From Balamuthia mandrillaris (taxonomy: Eukaryota > Discosea > Longamoebia > Balamuthiidae), in contig JAVKOQ010000003.1 in the NCBI GenBank assembly GCA_031835245.1, positions 409,001 through 473,000 on the forward strand: DNA of 64,000 bases. Reading direction: 5' to 3'. Within the stretch, counting starts at the first letter, position 1, and every line of letters starts with the position of its first letter. The translations under genes were made by a program, and so were the position numbers. Below are positions 60,201-64,000 of this stretch, piece after piece. The notes under the pieces are model-generated. The model did not search any database. It had not been told where the DNA came from and saw only the letters and a program-made list of their open reading frames with translations.

Positions 60201-61012
60201 AAGAACCTCTTCCGCTGTTTGTTCTCTACGATAGACCACAATGGCACCGAATGGTGGGTCCGGTTCTGGCCCTGGGCTTGGTAACTCCACAAGAGAAGCG
60301 TTGTAGCGTTCTAGGTATTCGTCCAGAGTAAAAATCCCTTCCATGTTGGTGTTGTCGCTGACCGGCACCAAGATCGTTCCGCCGTCGTCCAAAGAGGCCG
60401 TTCTGCCTCCGGTGTTTGACTGGGCCCTGGCAACCGGCGGCCCCAACAACGCTTCTAACTTCCATTCTTGTTTTTCTTTGTTCCGAACAAACACGCACAC
60501 CGAGCCTGAAGCGGCGAGCAGGTGGTCTTCGGCAGTTTTGTTAAGCGGCCAAAGTTGGACTCCTTCAACCGGATTTTTACTGAAAGGCTGGCCAACGAGG
60601 ACCATGTTGGGGTTGACCACTTCAATGTGAAAGCCAAAAAACCCCCACTCTTCAAGAATGGGAGCCTTTAGGACAGCCTCCTGCTTCCACGTTCCCAAAG
60701 CGCCTCGTCGAAACAGCCAGGCCGCTCCCGAGAGGTACACAAAGTCGTCCGGGTCGAAGGGGGATAATCCTCTCCATTGTAGACTATTCCGGAGAAAGCG
60801 GAGCTGTCGCTCGTGCCACCCACGGCAAGGAGGTCGTGGCGGAAAGAGAGAGACGTGCCACGAAAGCCCAGGTCGGGATCCAGGTCCAGGCGAGAGGGCT
60901 TCAACAACGCTTCTTGTTGAATATACGGTTGCGCCGTCGAATCCACCAGAACCGGCGCAAGCGACAGAAGCAGCAGAAGGAAATTCGTCAGAAGAGCGCA
61001 CGTTCTTCTCAT
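57227..61012 (-). CDS. Receptor-type tyrosine kinase-like protein with FG-GAP-like ectodomain (copy 1, one frameshift)
   Basis: Predicted type I receptor kinase. Exons 61012-59306, 59156-58430, 58327-58101, 58019-57898, 57829-57679, 57560-57476 and 57362-57227 add up to ~1051 residues if one base is restored in the C run at 60759-60763; as read, exon 1 is frameshifted there. The signal peptide is MRRTCALLTNFLLLLLSLAPV. Residues ~30-560 hold FG-GAP/integrin-alpha-like repeats (QEALLKP...GFRGTSLSFRHDLLAVGG, FGNALAADGDTIIVGAP, FGATVALHGDIAVVGN). A beta-rich stalk and a membrane helix (VVVAVVVSVVVFLLLLIILA) follow, then an acidic juxtamembrane run. The kinase has SGAFGVVYKG, CAVKV (Lys), FIKEAEMM (Glu), VVHRDIAARN, GDFGMSR and AIKWMAPEAF. 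HRDxAARN and IKWMAPE are the tyrosine-kinase forms. Its paralogue lies directly upstream. Confidence 0.85.
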
Positions 61013-61598
61013 TTTTTTTTTGAAGAGCTCCGAATAAACTTTTTAGTCTCTCACTGGTGCTTTGCCCAGGGTACCCTTAAACACTTTATATCACCGACGA
61101 TGGATGATTAATTCCCGATAAGATGCACCCTCTCATCGGATTGGAAAGGAAGGCCTTCCGCCATATTATTATCTGTTACAGTGTGATACGGATCTTGCGT
61201 GCTTAAGGAAACCCTGACGGAGAAAAGAGGCTAAGGGAAAAGTATACTCGTGCTGACAAAACCAAGTTACATTCCCCTTTGTCTCTGTGGGAAAATACGT
61301 GGCTCCTCAATAGTTGTCTACCTTGAGTTTTACAACCAGGAATCCCACCGCCCTTCTCCGCGGCGCACTGAAAAAGTGAAGAAAGCATTATTTGTTGTCT
61401 TTTTGTTCATCATATTAAAATATTGTGTGGCGTTCAAACAAACTCCGGTAAAAAAGCCAGGGGCGTTACATATCATACATTCATATTTTGCCCCTCTTCT
61501 TTGTGTCCTGTTCCTTTCAGCCAGATATTCATGACTATGAAGCTTGCATGTATCCTGCAACCCTGTTTGTGTGCGAGTGTGTTTTTTTTTTTTTTTCG
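61013..61598. other. Spacer between tandem receptor kinase genes
   Basis: About 590 bases separating the start of copy 1 and the last in-frame stop of copy 2. No gene is supported. It should contain the copy 1 promoter; AT-rich sequence is found at 61380-61500. Confidence 0.4.

Positions 61599-64000
<2,402 letters not shown>

Overview
The window is nuclear DNA of a unicellular eukaryote. Genes carry many short GT-AG introns (often 50-150 bases), lie close together on both strands, and encode eukaryote-only proteins (eS6, UBE2D, syntaxin-16, RAD1, MRI1, COQ7). Intron density, coding sequence near even base composition, AT-rich or (GA)n/(CT)n-rich introns, multi-SAM and CH-domain proteins and an FG-GAP/tyrosine-kinase receptor pair suggest a free-living amoebozoan of the Acanthamoeba/Balamuthia kind. 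That placement is inference. For most genes I built splice models by hand and checked that exon phases add up; lengths quoted are from those models.

Layout, left to right: a BAR-SH3 protein (-, 3' end off the window); COQ7 (+); mitochondrial tryptophanyl-tRNA synthetase (+); ribosomal protein eS6 (+); a cytosolic-type sulfotransferase (-) with a long (TTG)n intron; a tRNA-Glu(UUC) gene (-) followed by about 900 bases of hairpin-forming fragments of that tRNA; a membrane histidine acid phosphatase (-); an NAA38-like Lsm protein (+); an intronless, probably mitochondrial, unknown protein (-); syntaxin-16 (+); a DEP-C2-LNS2 lipid-enzyme-like protein (-); a dual-specificity phosphatase (+); a C2-SPRY-DCUN1 fusion (-); a five-SAM protein (-); MRI1 (+); a RING-H2 protein (-); UBE2D (+); a choline/ethanolamine kinase (-); a CH-CH-coiled-coil-C2 protein (+); an all-helical protein (-); a mitochondrial glutaredoxin (+); uracil-DNA glycosylase with a PIP box (+); a complete alsin-type protein, RCC1-DH-PH-MORN-VPS9 (+); RAD1 (-); and two tandem receptor kinases (-), the second cut by the window edge.

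The genes form no operon. Themes that recur are membrane traffic and lipid signalling (BAR-SH3, STX16, alsin, LNS2, choline kinase), ubiquitin/NEDD8 (UBE2D, RING, DCUN1 fusion), genome upkeep (UNG, RAD1), mitochondrial function (COQ7, WARS2, glutaredoxin, the intronless protein) and receptor signalling (kinase pair, DSP, SAM protein). The most unusual items are the FG-GAP receptor kinases with HRDIAARN catalytic loops, the C2-SPRY-DCUN1 fusion, the DEP-C2-LNS2 protein with a DxDxT motif, and the tRNA-Glu-derived hairpin cluster.
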